DNA from: Terrimicrobium sacchariphilum
GTDB taxonomy: Bacteria; Verrucomicrobiota; Verrucomicrobiia; Chthoniobacterales; Terrimicrobiaceae
Length of the DNA: 64,000 nucleotides
Direction of reading: 5' to 3'
Assembly: GCF_001613545.1 (NCBI RefSeq)
Contig: NZ_BDCO01000002.1
Location: 1,674,001 to 1,738,000, forward strand
Below the pieces are notes generated by a model that was not told the DNA's origin, made no database searches, and worked only from the letters and a program-made list of their open reading frames with translations. Every line of letters begins with the position of its first letter. Position 1 is the stretch's first letter. Shown here one piece after another: positions 34,821 through 44,227 of the stretch. A program made the translations under genes and the position numbers.

Positions 34821-37439
34821 ATGAAAAAGATATTGATGAATTTCCTGACGATGGTTGCGACTTTACTCGTTGGCTTTCCAATGCTCGGGGGTGCGGTGGA
34901 GGCTGCGGAAACGCAGGCCCGCGAGCGCTCCAGCTTCAATGCCGACTGGCGATTCATCAAGGGTGATCCTGAAGAGGTGGGAGATACATTCCGACTGCCC
35001 GAGATCAATAAATGGCTCGCGAGCCAGCGGTCGGAGTACGAGGTCGGAAAGACAGCGTTGCGCCCGGAGGGTAATCTCGGTGCCGCAGTGAGCTATGTAG
35101 CGCCGGGCTTTGATGATGGCTCCTGGCGGAAGCTTAATCTGCCTCACGATTGGGGCATCGAGGGGCCTTTCAATCAGGAGTATGATGGCGAAACGGGGAA
35201 GCTGCCTTGGTGGGGGGTGGCATGGTACCGCAAACATTTCGAAGTGCCTGCCGCTGACAGGGGGAGTCAGCTCTACCTGGATTTTGACGGAGCGATGTCT
35301 TATGCGCTCGTGTGGGTGAATGGGAAGTTTGCTGGCGGATGGCCGTATGGATACAGCTCGTTTCGCGTCGACATCACCCCGTATGTGAATTTTGGAGGAG
35401 AGAATGTCGTGGCTGTCCGGCTGGATAATCCCCCGAATTCCTCGCGGTGGTATCCTGGCGGCGGGATCTACCGCAATGTCTGGTTGGTGCGCACCTCTCC
35501 CGTGCATGTCGCGCACTGGGGGACCCAGGTGACGACACCCCAGATCAGCGCTGCAGTTGGCAAAGTCGAGTTGAAAACCTCGGTTGTGAACAACACCGAA
35601 GCTCCAGCCTCGGTGTCTCTGAAAAATTCCATTTACGTACTGGATCGTGCTGGAGCCAAAGTCGGCAAAGCGGTGGCATCGGGCGCCACTCCGCCCCTTT
35701 CTATTGCACCGGGCGAGAGGAAAGAGATCCCTGCGCAGCTTGCAGTTCCCCGGCCTGACCTCTGGAGTCCCGAGACGCCTGCCCGGTATGTGGTGGTGAC
35801 CGATGTCCTCCAGGGAAACAATGTGGTCGACCAGTACGAGACGCCTCTCGGCTTCCGGACGATTGCATATCATGCAAAGGACGGATTCATGCTCAATGGC
35901 AAGCCTTACAAGTTTCAGGGGGTGTGCAATCATCACGATCTCGGCGCCTTGGGAACAGCTGTCAACTATCGGGCGCTGGAGCGTCAGGTGGAGTTGCTCA
36001 AGGAGATGGGTGGCAATGCCATTCGCACGAGTCACAATCCTCCGGCGCCGGAACTGCTGGAGATCTGTGATCGGCTCGGCATGCTCGTGATGGTAGAGGC
36101 CTTTGACTGTTGGGCCTCGGGCAAGAAACCAAACGATTATGGTCGTCTATTCAAGGAATGGCATGAGGCGGATCTTCGAGCGATGGTGCGCCGCGACCGG
36201 AATCATCCCAGCGTGGTAATCTGGAGCACCGGCAACGAAATCGCCGAGCAGAATGGTCCCTGGCTTTCTGAGAAACTGACCAGGATCGTGCACGAGGAGG
36301 ACAGCACACGGCCTGTATCGGTCGGGTGCAACTGGCTCGAAGCCGGATTCAATGGTTTTCAGAAGTCCGTAGATATTTTTGGCTTCAACTATAAGCCGGG
36401 CGTCTATGAGCGCTTCCACAACGAAAACCCGGATATCCCGATCTATGGGTCGGAAACCGCGTCGACGATCAGCACGCGAGGGGAATATTTCTTCCCGTTG
36501 GATCACGGTGGCCAGTCCGATTTTCAGATGAGCTCATATGACTTGTATTTCCCGGGATGGGCAACGACTCCCGATACGGAGTTCAAGGCTCAGGACAAGT
36601 ATCCATACGTGATGGGTGAGTTTGTCTGGACCGGATTTGACTATCTGGGTGAGCCGACTCCGTACAACAAGGATACGACGAATCTCCTGAACATGGCCGA
36701 TCCAGAGGCGAAGGCCAAGCTCAAGGAGGAACTCGATCGTCTTGGAAAGATTCAGGTTCCGTCGCGGAGTTCCTACTTTGGCATCCTCGATCTCGCGGGC
36801 TTCAAGAAGGATCGCTTCTACATCTATCAGGCAAAGTGGCGGCCCGATTTTCCGATGGCACATATCCTCCCGCACTGGAACTGGCCCGATCGCATCGGAC
36901 AAGTCACGCCCGTGCACGTCTATACATCTGGAGACGAGGCGGAACTTTTCCTCAATGGAAAGTCGCTCGGCCGCAAAAAGAAGGAAGCGGGCCAGTATCG
37001 CCTCCGCTGGGACGATGTGAAGTACGAACCCGGTGAGCTCAGGGTCGTGGCGTACAAAAATGGCCGCCAGTGGGCGGAGGATAAGGTCGTCACGACTGGC
37101 GAGGCTTCACAGCTCGCTCTTTCTCCCGACCGGGCCCGGATCTCGGCCGATGGCAAGGATCTTTCTTTCGTGACCGTAAAAGTGGAGGACGGAAAGGGAC
37201 GAGTCGTGCCCCGTTCGGGGAATGAGGTGAAGTTTGAGATTTCCGGTCCGGGTGAACTGGATGCCGTCGACAATGGTAACCCGGTCAGCCACGAGTCCTT
37301 TCAGGCAAGCGAGCGAAAGGCGTTCAATGGTCTGGCTTTGGCCATTGTTCGATCCAAACCCGGAGAAAAAGGAGAGATCAAGTTGAAAGCCGTATCTGCC
37401 GGCCTCGTCGCAGCCGAAACAACCATTAGCGCGGAGTAA
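34821..37439 (+). CDS. GH2 beta-galactosidase-like enzyme, secreted
   Basis: ATG 34821 is chosen because it opens a signal peptide (MKKILMNFLTMVATLLVGF..., cleavage near residue 29). The 872-residue protein has the GH2 order: jelly-roll (DWRFIKGD to about 225), immunoglobulin-like domain, TIM barrel, and a C-terminal bacterial beta-galactosidase tail (YTSGDEAELFLNGKSLGRKK) plus an invasin-like domain. Glu473 in WSTGNEIAEQ is the expected acid/base and Glu545 in YGSETASTISTRGEY the expected nucleophile. It probably removes beta-galactosyl residues outside the cytoplasm. It is 7 bases before the next gene and under the exact operator at 34705. Confidence 0.88.
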   Translation: MKKILMNFLTMVATLLVGFPMLGGAVEAAETQARERSSFNADWRFIKGDPEEVGDTFRLPEINKWLASQRSEYEVGKTALRPEGNLGAAVSYVAPGFDDGSWRKLNLPHDWGIEGPFNQEYDGETGKLPWWGVAWYRKHFEVPAADRGSQLYLDFDGAMSYALVWVNGKFAGGWPYGYSSFRVDITPYVNFGGENVVAVRLDNPPNSSRWYPGGGIYRNVWLVRTSPVHVAHWGTQVTTPQISAAVGKVELKTSVVNNTEAPASVSLKNSIYVLDRAGAKVGKAVASGATPPLSIAPGERKEIPAQLAVPRPDLWSPETPARYVVVTDVLQGNNVVDQYETPLGFRTIAYHAKDGFMLNGKPYKFQGVCNHHDLGALGTAVNYRALERQVELLKEMGGNAIRTSHNPPAPELLEICDRLGMLVMVEAFDCWASGKKPNDYGRLFKEWHEADLRAMVRRDRNHPSVVIWSTGNEIAEQNGPWLSEKLTRIVHEEDSTRPVSVGCNWLEAGFNGFQKSVDIFGFNYKPGVYERFHNENPDIPIYGSETASTISTRGEYFFPLDHGGQSDFQMSSYDLYFPGWATTPDTEFKAQDKYPYVMGEFVWTGFDYLGEPTPYNKDTTNLLNMADPEAKAKLKEELDRLGKIQVPSRSSYFGILDLAGFKKDRFYIYQAKWRPDFPMAHILPHWNWPDRIGQVTPVHVYTSGDEAELFLNGKSLGRKKKEAGQYRLRWDDVKYEPGELRVVAYKNGRQWAEDKVVTTGEASQLALSPDRARISADGKDLSFVTVKVEDGKGRVVPRSGNEVKFEISGPGELDAVDNGNPVSHESFQASERKAFNGLALAIVRSKPGEKGEIKLKAVSAGLVAAETTISAE

Positions 37440-37446
37440 TTTTGCA

Positions 37447-39885
37447 ATGAAGAAGACACTCGTCCCCCTGTTTATCACGATCGCGGCATCGTGTGTCCTC
37501 GGCGAGGTGCCATCAGACCAGCCAAGACAGGTGAGCGGCATCTATCCATCGCTTGCCATGTTTAACAAGGAGGGCGAGTGCGGAACGGGAGCGGTGGTTC
37601 CGTGGGCAGACAGGCTTTGGGCCATCACTTATGCACCGCATCGCCCTTATGGGTCCTCGGATAAACTTTATGAGATCACGCCGGACCTGAAGCAGATCGT
37701 TCGTAGCGAGAGCGTGGGCGGTACGCCTGCTGACCGGATGATTCACCGCGAAACCAATCAGCTGCTGATCGGCCCTTACGTGATCGATGGCGAGCGAAAT
37801 GTGCGGGTGATCAAGCCGAGCCAGATGCCCGGTCGCCTCACGGCAGTGGCCCGCCATTTAGTGGACCCGGCGACATCGGTCTATTACGCGACGATGGAGG
37901 AGGGCTTGTACTCGGTTGACCTCAAGACCTTGAATGTCACCGAGCTGATCAAGGACACCAACAGGGACAACAAGGGGCTGGGCACCGGCGTTGTGAGCGA
38001 TCTCCCGGGATATCATGGAAAGGGCCTCTACAGCGGTCAGGAGCGCCTCGTTTATGCCAATAATGGCGAGTATGGGCACGCGGCGGAGACAGACCCGACG
38101 ACACCTAGCGGTGCTCTGGCCGAGTGGCGGAAGCCTGGCGAAAACTGGACGATGATCCGGCGGAATCAATTCACCGAGGTGACCGGACCCGGCGGGATCT
38201 ATGGCAATAGCAACCCCGAGACTGATCCTCTCTGGGCGGTGGGTTGGGACTTCCGTTCTCTGATCCTCATGGTGCTCGATAAGGGAACCTGGCACTCTTA
38301 CCGTCTGCCCAAGGCGAGCCATAGCTATGATGGGGCGCATGGCTGGAATACCGAGTGGCCGCGCATTCGCGAGATCGGCGAGGGGTCTCTCCTAATGACG
38401 ATGCATGGCGGATTTTGGAAGTTCCCCAAGAACTTCGCTCCGTCCACCAGCGCCGGTATTTCTCCTCGGAGCAACTACTTGAAAGTGGTGGGAGATTTTG
38501 CCCGCTGGAACGATCGCATCGTGATCGGATGCGACGACACCGCGAAGAACGAGTTTCTCAACAAGCGCAAGGCCAAGGGGGAAATCGTTGGGCCGGGACA
38601 GTCGCAATCCAACCTCTGGTTCATCGATCCGACGCTCCTTGATCACCTGGGGCCGGTTATTGGTCGTGGTGCTCTGTGGTTGAACGAAGACGTGAAGAAG
38701 GGGACCACCAGCGATCCATATCTCTTCAGCGGTTTCGACTATCGAACGCTCGCGCTGTTTCACAACGGCGCAGCCCCCGTGCGGGTAGCCGTGGAGGTCG
38801 ATGTCGATGGGAATGGAACGTGGACGCCATCGAAGACCATCGATGTGCTCCCGGGAGCGCTGCAATGGGCGGATATGAGCTCCGAAAAGGGCGCCTGGAT
38901 TCGCCTTCGCCCGGAGGCCGATGCGAAGAAATTGACGGCGATGTTTCTCTATCGAAACCAGGACGGGCGCGAGGTTGCCGCGGCAAAAATCTTTGACGGC
39001 ATCGCTGCGCCGGATAGCAAGCAGGTCACTGGAGGACTGCTTTATGCCCGTGGGAATGACATCCGGACGCTACGCTTTGCCGCGCAGGATGCCAGCGGCG
39101 ACTTGGGATGCTACGATCTCGATGGGAATCTGACGTTGACGAAGGTCGACGAACCCGATGCTTCGAGGTGGATGAATGAGAATGTTGCGATTCCCTCGGG
39201 TGTGCTCGAGTATGACGACGCTTCCATTATCTATGTCGATCAGGTGGGTCGCTGGCGGCTTCCACGAGGTGACAGATCCCTGGACACTGCGGGTCCGCTT
39301 GGAGCCGAGCGCATCTGTCGCGAGGTTTGTACCGAGCGCGATCTCTTCAATGCGGGCGGCACGTTTTTTGAACTGCCGGCGGAGAACGCAGGTGGCGCGG
39401 CAAAGATCAGAGCCGTCACCACGCATAACCGGCGAATCAAGGATTACACGAGTTTTCGCGGGTTGTTTGTGATCAGTGGACTGGATCAATCTGCCCAGGC
39501 AGGGGACCATGTCATTCGATCGACCGATGGCAAGACTGCCCTATGGGTGGGTGCGGTGGATGACATCTGGCGGTTCGGAAAACCGCGGGGCTTTGGCGGA
39601 CCTTGGAAAAATGCACAGGTCGAAGCGGGAAAGCCCTCCGATCCCTACCTGCTCACCGGATATGACAAGAAGAGCCTGACGCTGTCCCACGACGCAACGG
39701 TCCCCGTCAAGATCACCGTGGAAATCGATCCCTCGGGTACCGGTACATGGGTGCCCTGGAAAGAGTTTAGCGTTCCGGCCGGCGAATCCGTGTCATATCA
39801 GTTTCCCGATTCGTTTAGCGCCTATTGGTTGCGAACCAAGTCCGACAGTTTGTGCAAAGCGACTGCTCAGCTGACTTACGAGTAG
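37447..39885 (+). CDS. secreted protein of unknown function with two copies of a C-terminal-type module
   Basis: The 812-residue protein has a signal peptide (cleavage near residue 20). Residues 30-400 contain repeated strands with Trp/Tyr-rich turns (LWAITYAPHRPYGSSDKLYE, LYSVDLKTL, WAVGWDFRSLIL) that suggest a beta-propeller. Two regions match each other: about 409-503 (SDPYLFSGFDYRTLALFHNG, ... GNGTWTPSK) and about 721-812 (SDPYLLTGYDKKSLTLSHDA, ... GTGTWVPWK). I do not recognise the family. Being 7 bases after the GH2 gene and ending at a strong terminator, it is very likely co-expressed and may bind or process the same glycan. Confidence 0.8.
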   Translation: MKKTLVPLFITIAASCVLGEVPSDQPRQVSGIYPSLAMFNKEGECGTGAVVPWADRLWAITYAPHRPYGSSDKLYEITPDLKQIVRSESVGGTPADRMIHRETNQLLIGPYVIDGERNVRVIKPSQMPGRLTAVARHLVDPATSVYYATMEEGLYSVDLKTLNVTELIKDTNRDNKGLGTGVVSDLPGYHGKGLYSGQERLVYANNGEYGHAAETDPTTPSGALAEWRKPGENWTMIRRNQFTEVTGPGGIYGNSNPETDPLWAVGWDFRSLILMVLDKGTWHSYRLPKASHSYDGAHGWNTEWPRIREIGEGSLLMTMHGGFWKFPKNFAPSTSAGISPRSNYLKVVGDFARWNDRIVIGCDDTAKNEFLNKRKAKGEIVGPGQSQSNLWFIDPTLLDHLGPVIGRGALWLNEDVKKGTTSDPYLFSGFDYRTLALFHNGAAPVRVAVEVDVDGNGTWTPSKTIDVLPGALQWADMSSEKGAWIRLRPEADAKKLTAMFLYRNQDGREVAAAKIFDGIAAPDSKQVTGGLLYARGNDIRTLRFAAQDASGDLGCYDLDGNLTLTKVDEPDASRWMNENVAIPSGVLEYDDASIIYVDQVGRWRLPRGDRSLDTAGPLGAERICREVCTERDLFNAGGTFFELPAENAGGAAKIRAVTTHNRRIKDYTSFRGLFVISGLDQSAQAGDHVIRSTDGKTALWVGAVDDIWRFGKPRGFGGPWKNAQVEAGKPSDPYLLTGYDKKSLTLSHDATVPVKITVEIDPSGTGTWVPWKEFSVPAGESVSYQFPDSFSAYWLRTKSDSLCKATAQLTYE

Positions 39886-40248
39886 CTGGAGAGGTTCAGT
39901 TCTCTTATAGATATGTCGGCCTGGGATCTTCTCCGGCCGACATATTTTATGCGCAAGAGGAACATGGGATCTGGTAATGAAGACCAGCTCCTGTAAAGTG
40001 GGAATGTCGGTACCTGGCTGGCTTGCCGGTTTCGAAGGGTAGGACTGCCCCCTTTGCGCGGCAAGGTCCTATGAGAATGAAGCGGACTTGGCTCTTCTTT
40101 CAGTCGGCCTTATCGGATGAGGAGGAACGACCTCCGTACGAAAATCGCGCCAAAGGTTGAGTCAACCATTCGTGGTCGCGGGCATGGCCGGGGCATGCCG
40201 AACTCCAAATGGCGCGAGAGGTTGCTCGCGCACCAGTTTCCAGCAACG
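39886..40248. other. intergenic region between convergent genes
   Basis: These 363 bases hold the terminator at 39911-39949 and otherwise nothing convincing. An imperfect AGGAC/GTCCT stem near 40041-40070 may help end transcription from the right. Short open frames here have no recognisable features. Confidence 0.55.
39911..39949 (+). terminator. intrinsic terminator after GH2 operon
   Basis: ATATGTCGGCC (39911-39921) and GGCCGACATAT (39935-39945) form an 11-bp perfect stem with a 13-base loop, followed by TTTAT. It lies 25 bases after the stop of the second gene of the operon. Confidence 0.85.
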
Positions 40249-42024
40249 CTAGTGACTTGGTTGCGTGAGGTTGAACGGGCTGGGCGCAGTCTCGATGGAA
40301 AAACCTTCGGCAAGCTTGTCGAGAGTATCTTGGGCGACATCTTTGCCGGAGACGGTTGCCTTGAGGTATGCACCGGGTTCGTACACCTTGTTGCCGCTTG
40401 TTGTGATGTCCGATGAGCGGGTCAGCCAAAGCAGAGATTCGCCATTGACTCCCTTGCCTGCGCCGGTGACGCTGGGAGGAGCAGTCATCACACGAGCGAA
40501 GAGGTTGTCCCGAATGGAAACACCCTTGGCCGCGAAAAGGACGATTCCGGGTCCGTTGAAGTCCTCGAATCGATTGCCCTCGATCCTGATATTCTGGAAC
40601 ACGGGGTATTTCGCCCCGGCCGCAATCGAAATGCACCCCGCTTGATCAGTCGACCACGACGGACAAAAATATCCCGTACCTTTGAATGTGTTGTTTCGAA
40701 TCACGAGATTTCGAATTCCCGCCGCAGCCTCGCCGGGAACCTCAGGAGAGACCGTGACACCGGAATGGCCGTCAAAGATCTGGTTGCCTTCAATCATGCC
40801 GTCGCCTGCCTTGATGAGAATGCGACCGGAGCTCCGGGTAATGTTGTTGCGGAAGATGAATCCGTTTCCTTGACGATCGGGGCAGTAGACCGACTCTCCG
40901 ACGAGAAAGGGGACATCGCCTTTGACGGTGACCTTGACCGCTTTCGTATTAGTGCGCCATAGCGTCCACTGGGGCGCCTCGGTCACTTTACGGGCCAAGT
41001 CATCGGGGAGTTTGACATACTCCTTGGCGATGATCTCGGCTGTCTTCCCATCGAGGGAGGTAGCGAGAGAGTCGCCGACCTGCGGGCCGAGGCAATGTTC
41101 GTCCCGGAAGGTAAGTGTCGCCGTTGAGCCATCGACGGCTACCACCATAAAGTCGCTGGACTGTACGCTCCATGAGTCGTCTCCCGCATCGCGGATCTCA
41201 CATTGCTCGACCAACGGGCCGCGTTTCATGGTTTTGCTCTGCATGGCATCCCATACGCTGCTGAGCAATCGCTCCTGTGTGGCTCCTTCCGGTTTGGGGC
41301 CGGGAACCACTTTGCATCGGGTGTAGCGCATGCCGCCATCGCCATCCTGCTCGATGATGCCAAACCCGGGCGCAGAAAATACCGAGACGCCTTCAAAGAC
41401 TGTGCCTGCGCAGTTTTCGATTGCGACAGCGTGGGCGACTCCTCCTGGCCGAGGACCTCCACTCATGGAAGCCATGTCACCGACCTTTGCAATCTTCCCG
41501 ATGTCTTTCACATATACACGCACGACATCCTCGCCCCGCATCTCGCCCTTCGCTCCCCAAAGAAATGGCATGCCGCGTTTGCGAAACCGCGTGGCAGGAT
41601 CGATGACATCGATGCGTGAATAGGGCTTCCGGGGATAACCTGCATGGATGCGTACATCGACCCAGCTGTCATCAGGCGCTGTCGCGATGATGTCGCCCTG
41701 CGTGTAGGGCAGGGGATCATAATCGATCGTCAGCCCTTTGAGCGTGACATTACGGGAGTTCTTGATTGTGACGGCCCTGGTCATGTCTCCACAGATCAGC
41801 TTCACGCCCTCGGCATTGATGGTCAGATCCTTTGCGTTATTTACCGTCACATGATTGTTGTCCCCGCCAACAGGCTTCAGATGATAGGTGCCTGCCGGGA
41901 TGGTGAATTCATGCGCTCCCGACTTTACGGCCTGCTCGAGAGCGGGGCGGAAATCGTCGCTGGAGTGGACGGCTGTTGCTCCAAGACAAAATGCTGTCAC
42001 GAAAGGTAGGAACGACTTTTTCAT
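40249..42024 (-). CDS. secreted right-handed beta-helix protein, GH110-like (paralogue B)
   Basis: The start at 42024 opens a signal peptide (MKKSFLPFVTAFCLGATAVHS); the protein has 591 residues. It shows TIPAGTYHLKP, then LTIDYDPLPYTQGDI (about residues 98-112) and parallel beta-helix repeats such as IEGNRFEDFNGPGIVLFAA. Asp259 in SSVWDAMQ is followed by Asp282-Asp283 (AGDDSW), the D-x22-DD pattern of the GH110 protein in this window. It is closely similar to the protein at 49857-51638 (both have TRFRKRGMPFLWGAK). It probably follows the symporter at 42092 in one transcript and acts outside the cytoplasm on a galactoside or related glycan; the substrate is inferred. Confidence 0.75.
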   Translation of the reverse strand: MKKSFLPFVTAFCLGATAVHSSDDFRPALEQAVKSGAHEFTIPAGTYHLKPVGGDNNHVTVNNAKDLTINAEGVKLICGDMTRAVTIKNSRNVTLKGLTIDYDPLPYTQGDIIATAPDDSWVDVRIHAGYPRKPYSRIDVIDPATRFRKRGMPFLWGAKGEMRGEDVVRVYVKDIGKIAKVGDMASMSGGPRPGGVAHAVAIENCAGTVFEGVSVFSAPGFGIIEQDGDGGMRYTRCKVVPGPKPEGATQERLLSSVWDAMQSKTMKRGPLVEQCEIRDAGDDSWSVQSSDFMVVAVDGSTATLTFRDEHCLGPQVGDSLATSLDGKTAEIIAKEYVKLPDDLARKVTEAPQWTLWRTNTKAVKVTVKGDVPFLVGESVYCPDRQGNGFIFRNNITRSSGRILIKAGDGMIEGNQIFDGHSGVTVSPEVPGEAAAGIRNLVIRNNTFKGTGYFCPSWSTDQAGCISIAAGAKYPVFQNIRIEGNRFEDFNGPGIVLFAAKGVSIRDNLFARVMTAPPSVTGAGKGVNGESLLWLTRSSDITTSGNKVYEPGAYLKATVSGKDVAQDTLDKLAEGFSIETAPSPFNLTQPSH

Positions 42025-42091
42025 GAAGGGAGAAGGTAACATTAGGTTTTTGAGCTGATATACGGGCCTGCGGTTTTGCGGATGTTTTGAT

Positions 42092-44038
42092 CTAGTCGGC
42101 CAGATTGTGGTGATTGACGACCGTGCCATCGTCCCGGGCATCGATGCGCTCCTCACGGAGGCGTCTGAAAAAGAGTCTGATATCCTTTACTCCACCCCAC
42201 GAAAACCAGACGGCGGTAACGAGAGCAAAGAAGATCGGAATGCCGATGCCGACAATGAACCAGAATGTGGACCAGACCTGTAAGGGCCATGGTGAGATGA
42301 GGTTCCAGATGGTGCCGATGACGAAGACAGCCAGCCAGATCATGCTCCAGCCAAAAAGACCGCAGGCGATGATTTTGTCGCCGATAGAAAAGTTCTCATC
42401 GAGGCCGATGATGCGCCCCCAGGAGACCTTGGTCTTTTTCTTCGTTTGGAATTTTTGCTCTGATTCCACCGCGTATTCGCCTCGGTGCAGCATACGATCC
42501 ATGTCGAAGTTTTTGCGGCAGGTCAGCAGAGAAACGGTGAAGTAAACCACGCACGCAATGATTGAGCCGCCGAAGGCAATTTGCGTGCCATTGAAGGGAA
42601 AGCTGTCACCCCAGACCTGCCGGGCCAGAATGCCAGAAGTTACAAGAGTTGACCCAGTGAGGAGGCCAGCCCACGCGCCCGCAGTGGTGCCTTTCTTCCA
42701 GTATAGTCCGCCGATAATGGCCGCTCCGGCTCCGCCAACATAGATTGCCTCGGTTACCGCCCACCACATCATCACGTACTCCGTCTGCTTGAAGAAACAG
42801 CCAAAAAGAAAGGCGAACAAAGCCACTCCTGTCATCGACCATCTCAACAGGCGGATATGTTGTCTGGGAGTGAAGGGTTTCTTGCGCAATGGCACCAGCA
42901 CATCCTGGATGAAAAGGCTCCCCCACGAGTGCAGATGGTTGCCGTCTCCACCGAATACACCCATAAGGAGAACGATGCAGAGAATGCCTTTGATGCCCAT
43001 GGGCAGCATGTGTTCAATGGCGATGGGAATCTTCATTTGCTGCTGGATCTTGGGCTGGGCGATCTGAGCCACCTCATGCTGAACTTCTGCAGCTTGGGCG
43101 GCATAGTGTGGATGTGCCAGATACGTCATGGCGCAAACCGCGAGGAGTGTGATTACGGCTGTATTTCCCATTCCCTTCCAGATGGAAAGGATGCCACCCA
43201 TGCGTGACTCGTGCGCGGTCACAGCAGCTGTGGCATAGGCGCTCTGGTTTTGCCAGGCCATCGTCCGATAGATGCCTCCCCAGAGGCCGATGAGCACATA
43301 CCAGATGTTGAAGTCTTTCAAACCCATCGAGTCGAAGGGATTCAGCAGCGACTCTCCTTTGGGCTGATTCTCGAGCACCTGGGAAATGTCCTTCCAGCTA
43401 AACATGCATAGCAGGGCTGCAATGATGATGAGGAAAAGGATCTGAGACATCATTCCCTCGAGGCAATTTGTGATCATCAACGTGATCAGGCCACCGGATA
43501 GGGTCATCGCGAGCGAGATGGTTAGCAGAACTGCCATCAATGGGATGTAGGTCTCGATCTGAAACCCAAAGAAGCTGAAGGTCTGAGGCAGCCCGAGGAA
43601 AAACGTGAGAAACCGGGAACCAATGACCGGAATGATGCCGAAGTTCACCACGCCTGCGCCGAAGCCGAGGATGCCGGTGAAGACACGGAAGCGCTTGCTA
43701 TATCGAATCTCAAAGAATTGGGCGAGAGTGAGAGCTCGTGTTTCACGAAATCGGTAGATCACCCAACCGCTGATGCCCACGATCAACATCACGGGTATAC
43801 TGAGCCATCCCCACCATGTGAGGACGAAACCTGAGTGCGAAATGATTTCGAAGGTGGCGACAAATACGACCGCGCCCACACCCTGTTCCCCCTTGGCCAC
43901 GGCGAGAAGGTAGCGCCCGGCCATGCGACCGCCGGAGAGGAAATCCGCGACGCCGCGCACATACCGTCGGGTGTAAAGTGTGACGATAAGCAGGGTGAGC
44001 AGCGGTATCGCGATGAGGAGCCAGTCGATTAGGTGCAT
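42092..44038 (-). CDS. sodium/solute symporter (SSS family)
   Basis: The 648-residue protein has about 13-14 membrane helices. The opening IDWLLIAIPLLTLLIVTLYTRRYVRGVADFLSGGRMAGRYLLAV is the SSS pattern, with the usual RRYVRGVADFLSGGR loop, and LTLAQFFEIRYSKRFRVFTG is the conserved helix 3-4 region. A hydrophilic C-terminal part contains MDRMLHRGEYAVE, seen in long bacterial SSS members. It lies between a GH2 gene and a secreted beta-helix gene on one strand, which suggests uptake of the sugar they release. The specific solute is unknown. Confidence 0.88.
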   Translation of the reverse strand: MHLIDWLLIAIPLLTLLIVTLYTRRYVRGVADFLSGGRMAGRYLLAVAKGEQGVGAVVFVATFEIISHSGFVLTWWGWLSIPVMLIVGISGWVIYRFRETRALTLAQFFEIRYSKRFRVFTGILGFGAGVVNFGIIPVIGSRFLTFFLGLPQTFSFFGFQIETYIPLMAVLLTISLAMTLSGGLITLMITNCLEGMMSQILFLIIIAALLCMFSWKDISQVLENQPKGESLLNPFDSMGLKDFNIWYVLIGLWGGIYRTMAWQNQSAYATAAVTAHESRMGGILSIWKGMGNTAVITLLAVCAMTYLAHPHYAAQAAEVQHEVAQIAQPKIQQQMKIPIAIEHMLPMGIKGILCIVLLMGVFGGDGNHLHSWGSLFIQDVLVPLRKKPFTPRQHIRLLRWSMTGVALFAFLFGCFFKQTEYVMMWWAVTEAIYVGGAGAAIIGGLYWKKGTTAGAWAGLLTGSTLVTSGILARQVWGDSFPFNGTQIAFGGSIIACVVYFTVSLLTCRKNFDMDRMLHRGEYAVESEQKFQTKKKTKVSWGRIIGLDENFSIGDKIIACGLFGWSMIWLAVFVIGTIWNLISPWPLQVWSTFWFIVGIGIPIFFALVTAVWFSWGGVKDIRLFFRRLREERIDARDDGTVVNHHNLAD

Positions 44039-44163
44039 GGACGTCTGTAGGGGGCAGGGGGATCAGAGGCTGCGCAGGCAAACAGGATCACCGGGATATG
44101 GTGCGCGCGTAAGGACCGGAAGCGCCGACACGGGGTGCGGCAAAAGCTCGGGCAACGAAAGAC

Positions 44164-44208
44164 CGCTTCTGAGGATGGATCTTGTGGCGCGACGCATCAT
44201 CAGAAGCG
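44164..44208. repeat. long imperfect hairpin between GH2 and symporter genes
   Basis: CGCTTCTGAGGATG (44164-44177) pairs with CATCATCAGAAGCG (44195-44208) with one mismatch and a 17-base loop. It lies in the 189-base gap between the GH2 stop and the symporter start. It lacks a proper T-run and may act as an mRNA stabiliser, attenuator or weak terminator. Confidence 0.55.
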
Positions 44209-44227
44209 AGCACATATCATTCGGCCC

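Noticed and set aside
40041-40070. Possible terminator with AGGAC and GTCCT arms
   Set aside because: The stem has mismatches and no T-run in either direction.
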